Below, one piece after another: positions 1-10,754 of a DNA stretch of 64,000 bases. Below the pieces are notes generated by a model. That model saw only the letters and a program-made list of their open reading frames with translations. It made no database searches and had not been told where the DNA came from. Positions within the stretch are counted from its first letter, which is position 1. Every line of letters begins with the position of its first letter. The translations under genes were made by a program, and so were the position numbers. The DNA is from Ypsolopha sequella (Eukaryota > Arthropoda > Insecta > Lepidoptera > Ypsolophidae): the NCBI GenBank assembly GCA_934047225.1, contig OW203990.1:23291045-23355044 (forward strand). The letters are read 5' to 3'.

Positions 1-412
1 ATCAGCCTATAAGTTGCAAAATTATTCTCCTCGGGCCTATCTTAATAAAATGTGTGAAGTCGTGTTATGTATTTCGTATGTAATTCTTCCGCCGTACGGC
101 AGATTTCGTGTAGAAATTCACAAGTATTCGTCGAAAAACAGGCATGCGCTGCAGAATTATAAAGGAAAAATAATAAAAGCCACCATAAATAGATGCGACG
201 ACGACGAGGAGAAGCGTGAATGAGCGTGTAAGGTTTACATGTAAATAATTATAGGAGCCGTGCGAAGCGAAGCGGAGCGGAGCGAGATGATCCCCGTAGT
301 TTCACAGAATTCATGATATAACACAAAAATCCTTTTTCAAAACTGCAGAGAATATATATAATGTGATTCATACCGAATAAATAAACTAATTAAATTATTT
401 TGCACAATTCAG
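1..412. other. Intron or spacer before C1
   Basis: AT-rich DNA with no recognised gene. Positions 246-288 hold a purine-rich run of gaagcg/gagcg units that recurs in opposite orientation near 50862-50890, so it is a dispersed repeat. An open frame at 14-223 ends in a segment (IIKATIN then acidic residues) that loosely recalls the end of a FLYWCH finger, but it lacks W-x-C and H-x-H. Confidence 0.4.
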
Positions 413-630
413 ATAGAAGACCGCAGTTCTTCACGATCGACAACAGAAGAGTGCTCGTCATGAACGGGTTCAAATATGGCGTTCACAAAACTCACAAAAC
501 CCGTGTAGATTGGCGCTGCACTAAACACAAGTCTCAGAGTTGTAAATCAGTGCTCAAGACTATCAACAACAAGATAATCGCTATCTTGAATGGACACACT
601 CATCCACCAGACGTGGTCACCTCGTTGTAA
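413..630 (+). CDS. mod(mdg4): FLYWCH 3' terminal exon C1
   Basis: The acceptor (tgcacaattcag) ends at 412 and leaves AT of a split codon, followed by 71 residues and TAA. FLYWCH finger: strand LVMNGFKYG (residues 14-22), W33-R-C35, C43, and H61-T-H63 in place of the usual HNH, then a short PPDVVTSL tail. The first exon base differs from its near-identical copy C4 (ATAG against GTGG), so the residue at the junction differs. An AATAAA signal lies at 936-941, about 305 bases after the stop. Predicted role: the C-terminal zinc finger of one BTB-FLYWCH isoform, for protein or DNA contact in the nucleus. The start is set by the acceptor, not by an ATG. Confidence 0.85.
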
Positions 631-1527
631 AATGAAATAATATGTTAATGTTTTAACATAATTTAGTTAATGTTTAATGTTTAAAATATGATGTTATCGA
701 TTGTTCTGTATTTCTCCAAGGCTTCTACTACTACCTTTCCAATGTCGAACAGTTCAATCGAACGGCATAATGTTTAAAATATGGTGTTATCGATTATTCT
801 TTATTTCTTTCTACGGCTTAAAATATGGTTATACATACTAAAACAAACTAATAAATAGACAGACAGATATCAGTAATAGACAGTAATGTTATATGTCTAG
901 TTGTTTAAAGTTAGATTAATTTACATATATGTAAGAATAAATAAAATGTATTTTTCTAAATCTTATTCGCACAGAATTGAGTTTTCATTGTCTAAATCTA
1001 AACCGTACTCGTATTTACCTATATATCAAGTCATAATTAATAGCATTTAGTTAGAATATTATTAAAACTCGCGTGAGCTGACATACTAAATTATTATAAT
1101 ATGCGTCAATATTATTATTACGTCCGTTTAAATCTGTTGTACTTTAAACACATTCAAAATTAAACTTAAAGCTCACTACTTTAGTGATCTTAACCCCTAA
1201 TATATCATATCCATTGTTTATTTATGTGCATTCCTTACAAAATTATCCGTGATTTATTATATATATATAGGTATGTGTTAATTTATGTTTTTATGTATGT
1301 ATGTCCATTTTTACAATACTATATATTTTTGTGTAAATTTATGTATTCGTTTATTAATATCGTGAGTAATTCATTGTATTTAGCTCTATGTAGTTTATTT
1401 CTATTTCACATTTACATGCTCCCCAAAATGAAAATGCGGCTTGAACACACACGTGTGATTGTTGTTGACTATATCCCAACTGTTTCGCCGAAATTGTATC
1501 TTTGTATCAAGAACTTTGTTGTTACAG
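631..1527. other. Spacer C1-C2, part of duplicated unit A
   Basis: AT-rich, no coding signal. Blocks here (for example the stretch around 880-1000) recur at 5405-5487 and 6502-6590, downstream of C4. This shows that C1+C2 and C4+C5 came from duplication of one two-cassette unit. Confidence 0.6.
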
Positions 1528-1724
1528 GTTCAATACGTTTTGTTACTTCATTGCAAGGAAATCGTTTGGTTTTTATCGACGATTTCAAGTTTTACAAAGA
1601 ATGGACGAGAGGATCTAAATCAAGATGGCAATGTAGTAAAAAAAGGAAGTCTCGCTGTAGAGCTTCTTTGTTAACCATTGATGGAGAAGTTGTCAGAGTT
1701 TTAAGTAATCATAATCATCCCTGA
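1528..1724 (+). CDS. mod(mdg4): FLYWCH 3' terminal exon C2
   Basis: Acceptor ttgttgttacag ends at 1527, phase 1. The exon gives 64 residues and stops with TGA one residue after the finger. Key residues: G10-N-R-L start of the domain, strand DDFKFYKEW (17-25), W33-Q-C35, C43-R-A, H61-N-H63. It belongs with C3 and C5, sharing the QGNRL and YKEWTRG/HKEWARG blocks. An open frame continues upstream through the intron to 1224, but with low-complexity, hydrophobic content, so the acceptor is the better start. Polar, basic finger typical of the group. Confidence 0.87.
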
Positions 1725-2639
1725 TATGATAACGTAGTAATACTTTATATTCTCTGGCTTTGTTCAGGATGTGACGCTCAAGATGTTAACAGCTGCGGTC
1801 ATGGAATTCAATGGTTCACCTTGTTTGATTTTATTATTTTCCTAAATTTTTGGCCAAGTTCTATCTGTCATGGTCCCCAACAGCACAATATGCCTTCGTG
1901 ACAGTAATATACATCAATATAAATTACTTTATTTATTAAGTGAATATTTTCTGTTTCTATTTATTTGTTCTAATCAGATGGCATGGCCTAGTCACACTGA
2001 CCTCTAGTAATTGTATTACAGCGCCTAGCCAGGAACTCGCATAAATTTATGTACGTGTAAAGGTAAAAAGTCAGTAAAAAAAAGTATTTAAAAACAGAAC
2101 AATACATTTTTTGGTGCGCCTGATTGACAAATCAAGGACCCAGGGGCCGGTGCGTACTGGGAGTGCTGCGTACCTCAGTCAGATATTGAATCTGGCAATA
2201 CAACGAGGTAATATCGCCAGCATCTTGGAGCGTCTTCGATTATGTTTTATTTATAAAGGTAAGTAGTATAAACTTATATATATTATAATATACATGTTAT
2301 ATATTAAGCTATAAAAGTTTATATTCTTGTTTTTTATGTTCCACTTGTTAAGTTGTTATTTTTTTTTTCAGTTTTTAGCACATGTAGCAGCACTTCTGCC
2401 ACATTACATACATACACATTCCTTACCTTAGGCTAAAGATTAATCTAGATACGAAAAGTAATTTTTTTGTACAAATACGCAAGAACTGTTAGATAATAAA
2501 TCAGTTGAAGTTGATTTTCGTCTTACTCTCAATTACACCCAAATTGTTGCTCCAACAGAAGACTAGCTGACCACCAACCAAATCGGCGACAGTAACAATC
2601 TCCAACAATCACTCGCTGGAACTCATCGCAACGTCCCTC
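1725..2639. repeat. Spacer sharing blocks with 3905-4400
   Basis: No gene. Blocks such as the one around 2116-2165 (caaggacccaggggc) and the 3' flank of C2 recur in the same order after C3 (about 3905-4400), so C2 and C3 were duplicated together with their downstream DNA. Confidence 0.6.
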
Positions 2640-3490
2640 ATATCCCGAATTCCGTAGTTCTAGAACGGCTTTGGTATACGCAATTTGAAGCAATTGCCGC
2701 CCTCTAGAAGCAAGGTCACGACTACAAGTATAATATGGTAATTGTGAAGTTGTCCAATGAAGAGATTTAGAAGTTATTCAATGAGTGATCCAGGACCATT
2801 TATTTGGGTGTTATGAAGAATCAGAACGGCATCGATTTCAAAAAAATACTGTCAGATGGACCTTCGTGATCAAAAACCGTATAAATTTTTACGAAAAATA
2901 AGACATTTGGCAAGAGGGAATATAAATGACGACACTGTAATACGTCTGCTATTACCGCTATTGAAAGGTTTTTAAATTACTGCTATTAAAAGTTTTCAGT
3001 AACCATGGTTTTGATTGTAACCTATTAATTACCATTGCATAAAATCAGTCAAATCGCTGATAAAATATATAAAAAACTCGAAATTTACTCAAGTTTCTGC
3101 AAGAAACAGGAAATAATACGTAACAACATGATAAATCACATTGCAAGCATCGCGGTACAGCTAGCAAAAATGAGTTTTGACATAAATGCGCTGCAGCACG
3201 GTCACGGAAATTATTGACACAGCACTCAGCGGAATTTAAATCATCAGCATTATTCATCCATTTGTCCAGATCAAGATCGAGCAGTTATAACAAATATTCT
3301 AGACATAAGCATTTTTCACAATAAATTCAAGAAAAACTCAACACGATTCTTAAAAACCTTAGGCACGGTCAAGCCACATTCAACATCAGTATCAGGGAAT
3401 ACAGCAGATATTTGTGCAATTTTCCCGTCCAACCACCTTACAATTACCGACCAAAAAAGTGGTATGAGGTTTTTAGTGGTCACGTTTTAA
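2640..3490 (+). pseudogene. Decayed gypsy-type (Ty3) Gag to protease remnant
   Basis: Read in broken frames, the strand shows an LWYTQFEAI-like block near 2668, a KYNMVIVKLS block near 2730, a DLRDQKPYKFLRKIRHLARG-like block near 2860-2920, and an ADKI-rich segment near 3055. This is the usual order of insect gypsy-type Gag proteins. Near 3390-3480 a segment like TITDQKSGMRFLV matches the start of the retropepsin region. Stops and frameshifts occur throughout. No LTR was recognised. It sits between C2 and C3 and is an old insertion, not part of the host gene. Confidence 0.65.
3388..3478. repeat. Left arm of inverted repeat around C3
   Basis: About 90 bases here match, inverted and imperfectly, 4412-4501 on the other side of C3. 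The left arm overlaps the Gag/protease junction of the gypsy remnant, so the right arm is a second fragment of the same element family in the opposite direction. Confidence 0.75.
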
Positions 3491-3672
3491 TAATGACAAG
3501 ATGCTATATACCGCAAATGGCAAAAAGGATCATAAAGTAGGTATGCATTATATTATGATACCAAAATCTTAATCGTACCCGTATTTCTAATACGTTCATA
3601 TAAATTAAATTAACGAAGCTAATACATAGAGTAAGTTATAATTAATAGAATTTAGTAAGTACTTTGTTCCAG

Positions 3673-3902
3673 GTTTAATACGTTACGGAACTTCATCGCA
3701 AGGAAATCGTTTGATTTTAGTCGACAACTTCACGTTTCACAAAGAATGGGCGAGAGGATTGAAAGAACGATGGTACTGTAGTGAGAAACCTAGATCTCGC
3801 TGCAAAGCTTCTTTGCTTACCATCGAAGGAGAGATTGTCAGAGTTACAAGTAATCATAATCATCCCTGTTCATTTGTTCATAATGCGACGCTCAAGATGT
3901 AA
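3673..3902 (+). CDS. mod(mdg4): FLYWCH 3' terminal exon C3
   Basis: Acceptor tttgttccag ends at 3672, phase 1. It codes 75 residues ending in TAA. Domain: QGNRL (9-13), DNFTFHKEW (17-25), W33-Y-C35, C43-K-A, H61-N-H63. It is a close relative of C2 and C5, but the stop after HNHP is lost and the frame runs on for a 12-residue tail (CSFVHNATLKM) that corresponds to the untranslated flank of C2. Flanked by inverted gypsy fragments. The finger residues are all kept, so it looks functional. Confidence 0.85.
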
Positions 3903-4901
3903 ACAGTTGCGATCACGTGGGATTCCTGACGCTTGCGATATTCTATACGAGTTGCCCTGCTCTGAACAAACTCTTTGTAGCAATGATTAATAGATTACTA
4001 TAAAGATGATGAAAGTATGGAATTCACAATGTACGTTCACGTTCGTTAAACTTTGAATGTTGCAATCTGAAATGGGCTAAGCTTGGGTCGAGATTTGATC
4101 CAAAATCGTACGAGTGGCTAGTTATAAATCCGACTTTACCTGTCATAGTCACCAACTGTCGTGACAATAATATAAATAAATATAATTTACTTGTTCTTTT
4201 TCAATTTATTCGTTCTAACAACAATTTATTAAATGTATTAAAAAAGGTATTAAAAAAAAGAACAATAAATTCATTGATGCATCTTATCGACAAGTCAAGG
4301 ACCCAGGGGCTGGTACTTATTGATTTGAGGAGCGAACCTCAGCCAGATATTGAGTCTGACAATTAAACGAGGGAATGTTGCTAGCATCTATATTGGCTTG
4401 GCCCCCATGTCCATTAAAACCACATACCACTTTTTTGGTCGGTACTTTCAAGGCGGTTTTACGGGTAAATTGCACAAAAATCCGTCGTATTCCCTGATAC
4501 TAGTTTTGTTGCGTTTTCCCTGAATTTGTAGTGATAAAAGAATTTAAAACTGATTTAAAAGTAATGTTTTAAAAGAAAAATAAAACAATTGTAGAGAACC
4601 TTTGTAAATTTTGATAAACACGAACATTTTTATATTTATATATAACTATAAATTATATACAAATAATATATATAAATAATGTCTACGCGCAAGTATACCG
4701 GTGTAAATAAATGTATAAACCCTGTTATTCTTTGAATGTTCCTATATAATTAATTAGCAATACTGCATTTCTGGAAAGTATGGTCACATATGGTTTTCTG
4801 TAATTATAAGTACATTTACTACTAGTTTTGTTAACACTTATTACATTTTAGTTTTCCAGTTCCAAATAAATAAACTAATTAAATTATTTTGCACAATTCA
4901 G
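3903..4901. repeat. Spacer C3-C4 with right arm of the inverted repeat (4412-4501)
   Basis: 3905-4400 is the diverged copy of the C2 downstream flank. 4412-4501 is the inverted gypsy-fragment arm. 4600-4700 is a simple AT-rich stretch. The last 40 bases before C4 match the intron end before C1 almost exactly. Confidence 0.65.
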
Positions 4902-5119
4902 GTGGAAGACCGCAATTCTTCACGATCGACAACAGAAAAGTGCTCATCATGAACGGGTTCAAATATGGCGTTCATAAAACTCACAAAACCCGTGTAGATT
5001 GGCGCTGCACTAAACACAAGTCTCAGAGTTGTAAATCAGTGCTCAAGACTATCAACAACAAGATAATCGCTATCTTGAATGGACACACACATCCACCAGA
5101 CGTGGTCACCTCTTTGTAA
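4902..5119 (+). CDS. mod(mdg4): FLYWCH 3' terminal exon C4 (near-copy of C1)
   Basis: Acceptor gcacaattcag ends at 4901, phase 1. It codes 71 residues plus TAA. It differs from C1 by only a few residues (GG for DR at the start, NRKVLIMNG for NRRVLVMNG), and the whole segment from GFKYG to the stop is the same, with W33-R-C35, C43 and H61-T-H63. Most base differences are silent, as at the last codons, so both copies appear to be under constraint or are very young. It heads the second copy of the two-cassette unit (C4+C5). Confidence 0.86.
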
Positions 5120-5489
5120 AATTTAATAATATGTTAATGTTTTAACATAATTTAGTTAATGTTTAATGTTTAAAATATGGTGTTATCGATTGTTCTGTAT
5201 TGGCCCAAGAATTTTACAGTAGTACCTTTCTAATGCCGAGCAGTTCAATCAAACGGGCATAGTTCTTAACCCAAATAGTATATGGGTTCTCTACGAATCG
5301 TCTTGTGGTTGTTGTACAGCCTGAAATAAGGTTATACATACGAAAACAAACCAATAAATATACACACAGATATCGGCGCTTTTGTGAATGGATTCTTGGT
5401 TTTAGACTTAATCTTGAAATAGTAATGTTATATGTATAGTTGTTTAAAGTTAATGTAATTTACATATATGTAAGAATAAATTAAATGAT

Positions 5490-6431
5490 AAATAAAAGAA
5501 AATTTAAAACTTGAAATATATTTCGGCCCTTAGTGGGCCGTCATCAGTCAAGTATATACTATATATTATATATATGTCGTGCCCAGATCATAGAATTGAA
5601 CATTTCATGAAATGTTCGACCATATCATGAAATGGTCGCATTTCATGAAATAGTACATTGTTTGTTGATCATTTCATGATATGGATTGACCAAATCAATG
5701 AATAGAGATCGTTTGACGATATAATCAACTAAACACAAGACCATTTCATAATCTGGTCAAACATCGTATGATCATATCGTAAAATAGTTACATTTATTCT
5801 CCACTAGCGGCGCTGATGGCGCATTGTTATTGTTTGTGCGATGCACCATGGCGGCGGCGCTACACAATTCTCTTGTTTTAAATGTTGTTAATAATGTAAT
5901 AACTGAGGAAGAAAGTGCAGTGAAGTGTTATTAAATTCCTAAAACAACTAAATGTTATTTAAACCCAGATGGTTGTGATTATTATTACGTATTATTTTGT
6001 AAAATAAGTTCCTTAAAAATACCTAATTTGCTAAATCCTTATTGATTTTTCTAACAAATTAACCTAAGTAGGTAGTATAATAAGTAACTTGAAATACGTG
6101 CTAATTCTTTATAAGTTGTTGATTTTGTACTTCAATGAAAAATAATGAAGTTCCTAATAACAAGATTTCGAATTTCTATTATCAACATTTGTATGAACAC
6201 CCTACATTAATGATATGGTCAAACGTCGCTGACCAAATCGTTAAACGTTGAACATTTAATGATCTGGTCAGTGACAGTTGACTATTTCATGAAATGCGAT
6301 CATTTCATGAAATGGTCGACTATTTCATGAAATATTCAATTCTATGATCTGGTCACGACATATATACTTGACTGGTGACGGCCCACTAAGGGCTGAAATA
6401 TATTTCAAGTTTTAAATTTTCTTTTATTTAT
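5490..6431. mobile_element. Foldback element with about 70-bp terminal inverted repeats
   Basis: 5490-5557 is repeated inverted at 6362-6431. Both ends carry an aatatatttcgg core and a gccgtcatcagtc-type core. The inside holds many short palindromes built on catttcatgaaatg (for example 5606, 5625, 6301, 6321). The longer insert is bounded by a 16-bp direct repeat, 5472-5487 and 6502-6517. No transposase frame was seen, so it is non-autonomous. It is inserted in the duplicated flank downstream of C4. The end motif is shared with the palindrome at 52961-53470. Confidence 0.75.
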
Positions 6432-6716
6432 TGTATATATTTAAAGTTATATTGTGTAATTCTAAATAAAAAGCTAATAGAGGCATATTATATATTTATT
6501 AAAGAATAAATTAAATGTATTTTTTTAAATGTTATTCGCACAAAATTGAGTTTTCATTGTCAAAATCTAAATCGTACTTAATAATATAAAGTCTAAATAA
6601 TGTCAAAATTTCATTTACGTGAACGTAAAAGTAGCTTTGCATAGAGCAAGTCTTATATTCAGCAAGCAAGTCTAGCAAGTCTTCTAATAGCATTTAGTAA
6701 AAACTTAATGTTCCAG

Positions 6717-6913
6717 GTTCAATACGTTTTGGAACTTCATCGCAAGGAAATCGATTGGTTTTAATCGACGACTTCAAGTTTTACAAAGAATGGACGAGAG
6801 GATCGAAATCAAGATGGCAATGTAGTAAAAAAAGTATATGTCGCTGCAAAGCTTCTTTGTTCACTATTGATGGAAAGTTTGTCAGAGTGTCAAGTGATCA
6901 TAATCATCTCTGA
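6717..6913 (+). CDS. mod(mdg4): FLYWCH 3' terminal exon C5
   Basis: Acceptor aatgttccag ends at 6716, phase 1. It codes 64 residues and stops with TGA. The sequence follows C2 closely: QGNRL, DDFKFYKEWTRGSKSRW, W33-Q-C35, C43-K-A, then VSSDHNHL before the stop (H61 and H63). No ATG is needed or present at the start. It is the second member of the C4+C5 unit, and its finger is intact. Confidence 0.86.
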
Positions 6914-7779
6914 GATGATAGCTTTGTTCAGGAGCTGACGCTCACGATGTATAAATGCCAAAAGTTCTTAATAACCTAAGCAGATTGGGGGTTATACACA
7001 AATCACGTAAAGCAATTTGGGGAGATGGCCAGACGTTACACTCTTGGTACGTTTGGAGAGGAGAGTTGGTTGAAAATTTTAAAATTATACGTTACGTTTT
7101 TCTGAATAATTGATTTTGATAAACGAGGTTCCAAACCGATGACAAAACCGAGAATACGAGAGTAGTGGCTATAAACTATATTCGGCTCACGTCGAAACTA
7201 GCTTCATTCCTCATTCCTTCATTTTATACTTGTCACGAAATGTACTATTTTACAACCGCCATGTTGTGTTGTAAAACCGGTAACTGTCAATAGGCTGCGT
7301 TCACTTTGATCGTCGGATGACGCCCGCCTTACACTGACATCAGGATAGCGTATAAATTAAATTTTAAGTGTTTAATGGTTTTAAATATATAATATCAACA
7401 GAATTATTCTATTTTCGTTATTATATTGCAATTATAAAATAAAAATCAAATATCTCTACATTCTGAAAACGAAATTGCATTTTTTTTTTATTGGCCACTG
7501 AAAACCTTATGATCGCCAAACTCCTTTGGCTCCTAAAACATAGACACATATAGTTTTAAAAAATAAACATATGGTATGTAATAGATTATTATACGAATTT
7601 ACAGGACACTTATTGAGACATTGGAGACTTGAAATAGCTCTCCAGGATGAAGTACTTACTGGCTTGTCTTTACGGTATGAAATGATAACATTACAATATA
7701 TTTTTGAGGAAAATGACTTATATAAATTGGTAATGGTACTTATACAAATTACTTACTAATTTTACAGTCAAATTTATAC
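6914..7779. other. Spacer after C5, nothing recognised
   Basis: AT-rich, no domain, no clear repeat ends. A 62-codon open frame at 7571-7759 resembles no known family and has no splice signal in phase. Confidence 0.4.
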
Positions 7780-8000
7780 ATTTTGACGAGTCTTGTTCCC
7801 AAACGCACAACTTATAATTATTTGTCTAATTTTTGTATAAAAAATGTCATTACGCGACCATAGTTTAATGTCAATTAAGCTTTTCTATCAAAGTTGTGTG
7901 GTTTTATGGATTAATTTATTAATGATCCTGCACAAAATAATAAAAACACTTTAAAGTTGTTGTCAAAATTATGTTAGCCAGAGGTAACGAGTGTAAATAA
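7780..8000. repeat. Dispersed repeat, related copy near 40195-40390
   Basis: Blocks such as tgtcattacgcgac and agtttaatatcaatt with similar spacing occur at both places, and the motif with cccaaacgcacaactt also recurs near 11593. The family is unknown. Confidence 0.5.
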
Positions 8001-8079
8001 TTTTCGAATTACAATAATGAGTTTAAGCTAGGTTAATATAACTAATGAACTCTGAGTTGGACACGAATCAATCAATCAA

Positions 8080-8330
8080 TATAAATAAAAGGCTTTGTCC
8101 TGAGTGACTGACTGACTGATTGACATACAACGTACAGCCCAAACCGCTGGACGTAGAGAATTTATATTTTGAGAGTCTGTTTTTGGAAGGGTGAGAACGC
8201 ACACTAAGAAAGGATTTTGAAAAATTCGCATCCCAAGGGGTACTCACAATCACATACGCAGGGCAAGCGGATTGGTGAGTGTGGTACCGAAACCCTCGCA
8301 CCATTAACGCCGTTGCCCGTCACTGTCTGT
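8080..8330 (-). repeat. Dispersed repeats including family A fragment
   Basis: 8085-8140 carries a gactgactgactga tract and a ccaaaccgctgg block found again at 8863-8910. 8225-8310 read on the minus strand matches part of the family A repeat seen intact at 41871-42206 and 63127-63486. Confidence 0.55.
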
Positions 8331-8663
8331 TATATATGTTACCGGCAATGAGCCCGTCTCCTACATGAAGATTTTTATGAAAATCAATTGCGTTTAAAAA
8401 GCTAAAAACAGTAGTAAAATAATATTTTTGATATCTCAAAAAATTACGAATTTATAGGCAATCAAAGTGATCTTAACGGCATGTCTCGTGACGTCATCTG
8501 ACATGGTTTCATACTAAAAGTGATAAATATCGCTATCGGTAACTACAGTAATAACAGGAATTTTTCAAAATTCAAAAAGTTTCGTTTTTTACTATAACTA
8601 ATTTAAAAAAAAATAAAAAATAAAACAATTAATCATTTACTATAAAAATATACTGATATTTCA

Positions 8664-8823
8664 CTACAGGAGACGTGTCCAATATATACCACCCTCAATC
8701 GGTCCCAGGTGTGGTGGGCCACCTGGTTGTGCCGAATAACTTTGGGGGGATTTGTGAGTAAGATGGTGGTATCTCCACAGTCGAGTCCGGCATCAGCCCG
8801 TCCACCTACAGGTAGGTATAATA
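8664..8823 (-). repeat. Family A repeat fragment
   Basis: Minus-strand copy of the segment that reads gccgggctcgactgtggag on the + strand at 41890 and 63144. It includes the cctgggaccgat-type block. Confidence 0.6.
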
Positions 8824-8861
8824 TATACCTATATATGTATATATATATATATAAAGCTGTC

Positions 8862-9376
8862 CCGTGACTGACTGACACCAATGCTCAGCCAAAACGGCTA
8901 AAGATAGAAAAAAGAAATTTGAAACATATGTGCGAGTGCAGGGGTTTTGTAAACAAACCCCTAAGAGGATGAAATGAGGTGAAAATGTTTTTATCGGAAA
9001 ATTTTACAATTTTAAACTTAGTACAATAACTGTTAATAGCAAATTATAAAACACATACTATAGCATTTTTCAAAGATCATCCCCTAGAAAAAAGTGAAAA
9101 GGCGTGCAAAAGTTTGTAAAGATAATCGTAATCCCTAGGTGTATTTACTAGAAACGTGGCATAAAACTTGTGAACATAAATTTTATCAATCATACATTTT
9201 AGGTTTAGATTACAGCATAAAGCATTTTCAAAAAGCGACTACAAAAAGGGTGCAAATGTACGTTCGTAAGAAAATCATTTTGCCTGACGGGGTGTTAACG
9301 TTCTATATGGGAAAATTTAATTTGAATTTATATTTGAAACCCACGCAGACGAAGTCGCGGGCAAAAGCTAGTTAAA
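8862..9376 (+). repeat. Lepidopteran-type dispersed repeat
   Basis: It starts with a gactgactgacaccaatg block and ends with acgcagacgaagtcgcgg then gcaaaagctagtt, a 3' end very common in insect genomes. The middle is diverged. No complete reading frame. Confidence 0.5.
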
Positions 9377-9892
9377 CGTAATAAATAAAGTTATATATTT
9401 ATAGTAATGTTACACTTACAAATTCCGCACGTTATTATCGCGCAATTACGCATTTTATTATCAATAATCAATTATCGCAAAATAAACACGCAATTATATA
9501 TTCGACATATGTGTCGATTCAGCAGCAGCGTCGGCGAGTTTCTCGTCATCAAAATGCTGCGGTTGCAAGGTTTTCCGATGGAATATGAATGTAGACACGT
9601 AGCGTACATAACATGCACCATAAACACTAGACTACTTTGCTAGAAAAGCCCAAATGACATTGAACTATGGTCGCGAAATGCCATTAATCATATTAAAAAA
9701 TATATATTTAAGAAAATACAATCTAAGGTTGTTTTGCGTTTGGGAACAAAACCCATTGCATCCACCTTAATATTTATTTTCACCTACGTCCCATTGTAAT
9801 AAGACCTCCTGTATATAATAGATAATAGACCAAGGCACACTTGTGTAATTTACACATTCGTTCATTTATCTGATGGGTAAATTTTGTTTCAG

Positions 9893-10092
9893 TTGCTGAA
9901 TTTCTACCAACGAATAAAGGTAATTACGTGCTTCGAGTAGGATCTCACACGTATTGGTGCGTTAAGGAGAGGTTTGTTCCCAACAAAGTCTGTCAGTGGT
10001 ACTGCTCAAAGAGGAGTGGCAGGAAGTGCCTCGTATCCTGTCGCACCATTGACTATTCGCTCATCGCCGTCATCGGACAACACAATCATTAG
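9893..10092 (+). CDS. mod(mdg4): FLYWCH 3' terminal exon C6
   Basis: Acceptor attttgtttcag ends at 9892, phase 1. It codes 65 residues, ending at H63-N-H65 followed directly by TAG. Domain: NKGNYVLRVGSHTYW (7-21), W35-Y-C37, C45, H63, H65. It carries four extra cysteines (C22, C33, C49 and the canonical pair), which is unusual in this array. There is no ATG in the exon, so it can be translated only after splicing. AATAAA at 10166-10171, about 75 bases after the stop. It has no close relative among the other cassettes. Confidence 0.85.
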
Positions 10093-10232
10093 CGACCGAC
10101 GTTCCTTTATTACTGATCACGGATTCTAGTCAAGTCTAATCGCAATAATTCCGAATACTGTAAGAAATAAAATAAATATTTAATAATAATAAACATTTAC
10201 CTGAGTTTTTTCATGTATCTTATTTAAACGCT

Positions 10233-10387
10233 TACTGTGTTACTACAAAAGGGCGTTTAAACGATGTTTAACTTTAGAAAGTGTTTAAATCTGTTGCTGT
10301 CACTTTTTTACAATATTAAACAAAAGGCGACAACAACAGATTTAAACACTGTCTAAAGTTAAACACCGTTTTGTAGTAACACCGTTA
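10233..10387. mobile_element. Short foldback MITE
   Basis: The left arm (from gtgttactacaaaa) pairs with the right arm (ttttgtagtaacac), and the inner parts (gtttaactttag and ctaaagttaaac, aaatctgttg and caacagattt) also pair. About 150 bases in all, a nearly complete hairpin. The same ends border the larger element at 44758-45345. Confidence 0.8.
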
Positions 10388-10524
10388 ATTTTTTGATGGA
10401 TATCAATTAACATAAAAAATAATTAAGATAGGAACAATTCCTTATTGCAGCATTTTTAGAATAGTTGTTTTTTGTATTTGTTTCACGCAGAGTTTAACAA
10501 TATAATCTGTAAACTTACTTACAG

Positions 10525-10754
10525 TTGTTCTCAAGTTATTTGAAGAGGAAGATTCCACCCCTTACGTAATGGTAGACGGTTACAAATTCGGTCTACAAAG
10601 TAAAAGGGGCGACAGGACTCGGTGGCGCTGCGTGAGACACAGCATCGGCTGTACGGCTGCTATCAACTTGCTCGGAGACCAGCTCACCAAAGAGATCAGA
10701 GAACACGATCACAGCGGTAAAAAGGATACTAAACCAACCAAGTGTAAGTTTTAA
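10525..10754 (+). CDS. mod(mdg4): FLYWCH 3' exon C7, with candidate donor near its end
   Basis: Acceptor cttacttacag ends at 10524, phase 1. It codes 75 residues to TAA. Domain: VMVDGYKFG (14-22), W33-R-C35, C42-T-A, H60-D-H62 (Asp between the His), then a basic tail. A strong donor consensus GTAAGT begins at 10744, and splicing there would end the exon in phase 1 just before the last four codons. So C7 could end here or be joined to a further phase-1 exon such as C8. It is related to C8 and C9 by the NGYKFG/DGYKFG and RWRC blocks. Confidence 0.85.

Noticed and set aside
14..223. Open frame that might be a decayed FLYWCH cassette
   Set aside because: It lacks W-x-C and H-x-H, and the only nearby acceptor is not in phase 1, so I do not call it.
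1224..1527. Extension of the C2 frame upstream to an ATG
   Set aside because: The sequence is hydrophobic and AT-rich, and the phase-1 acceptor at 1527 marks the real exon start. The same holds for upstream frames of C10, C11, C17, C22, C23 and C27.
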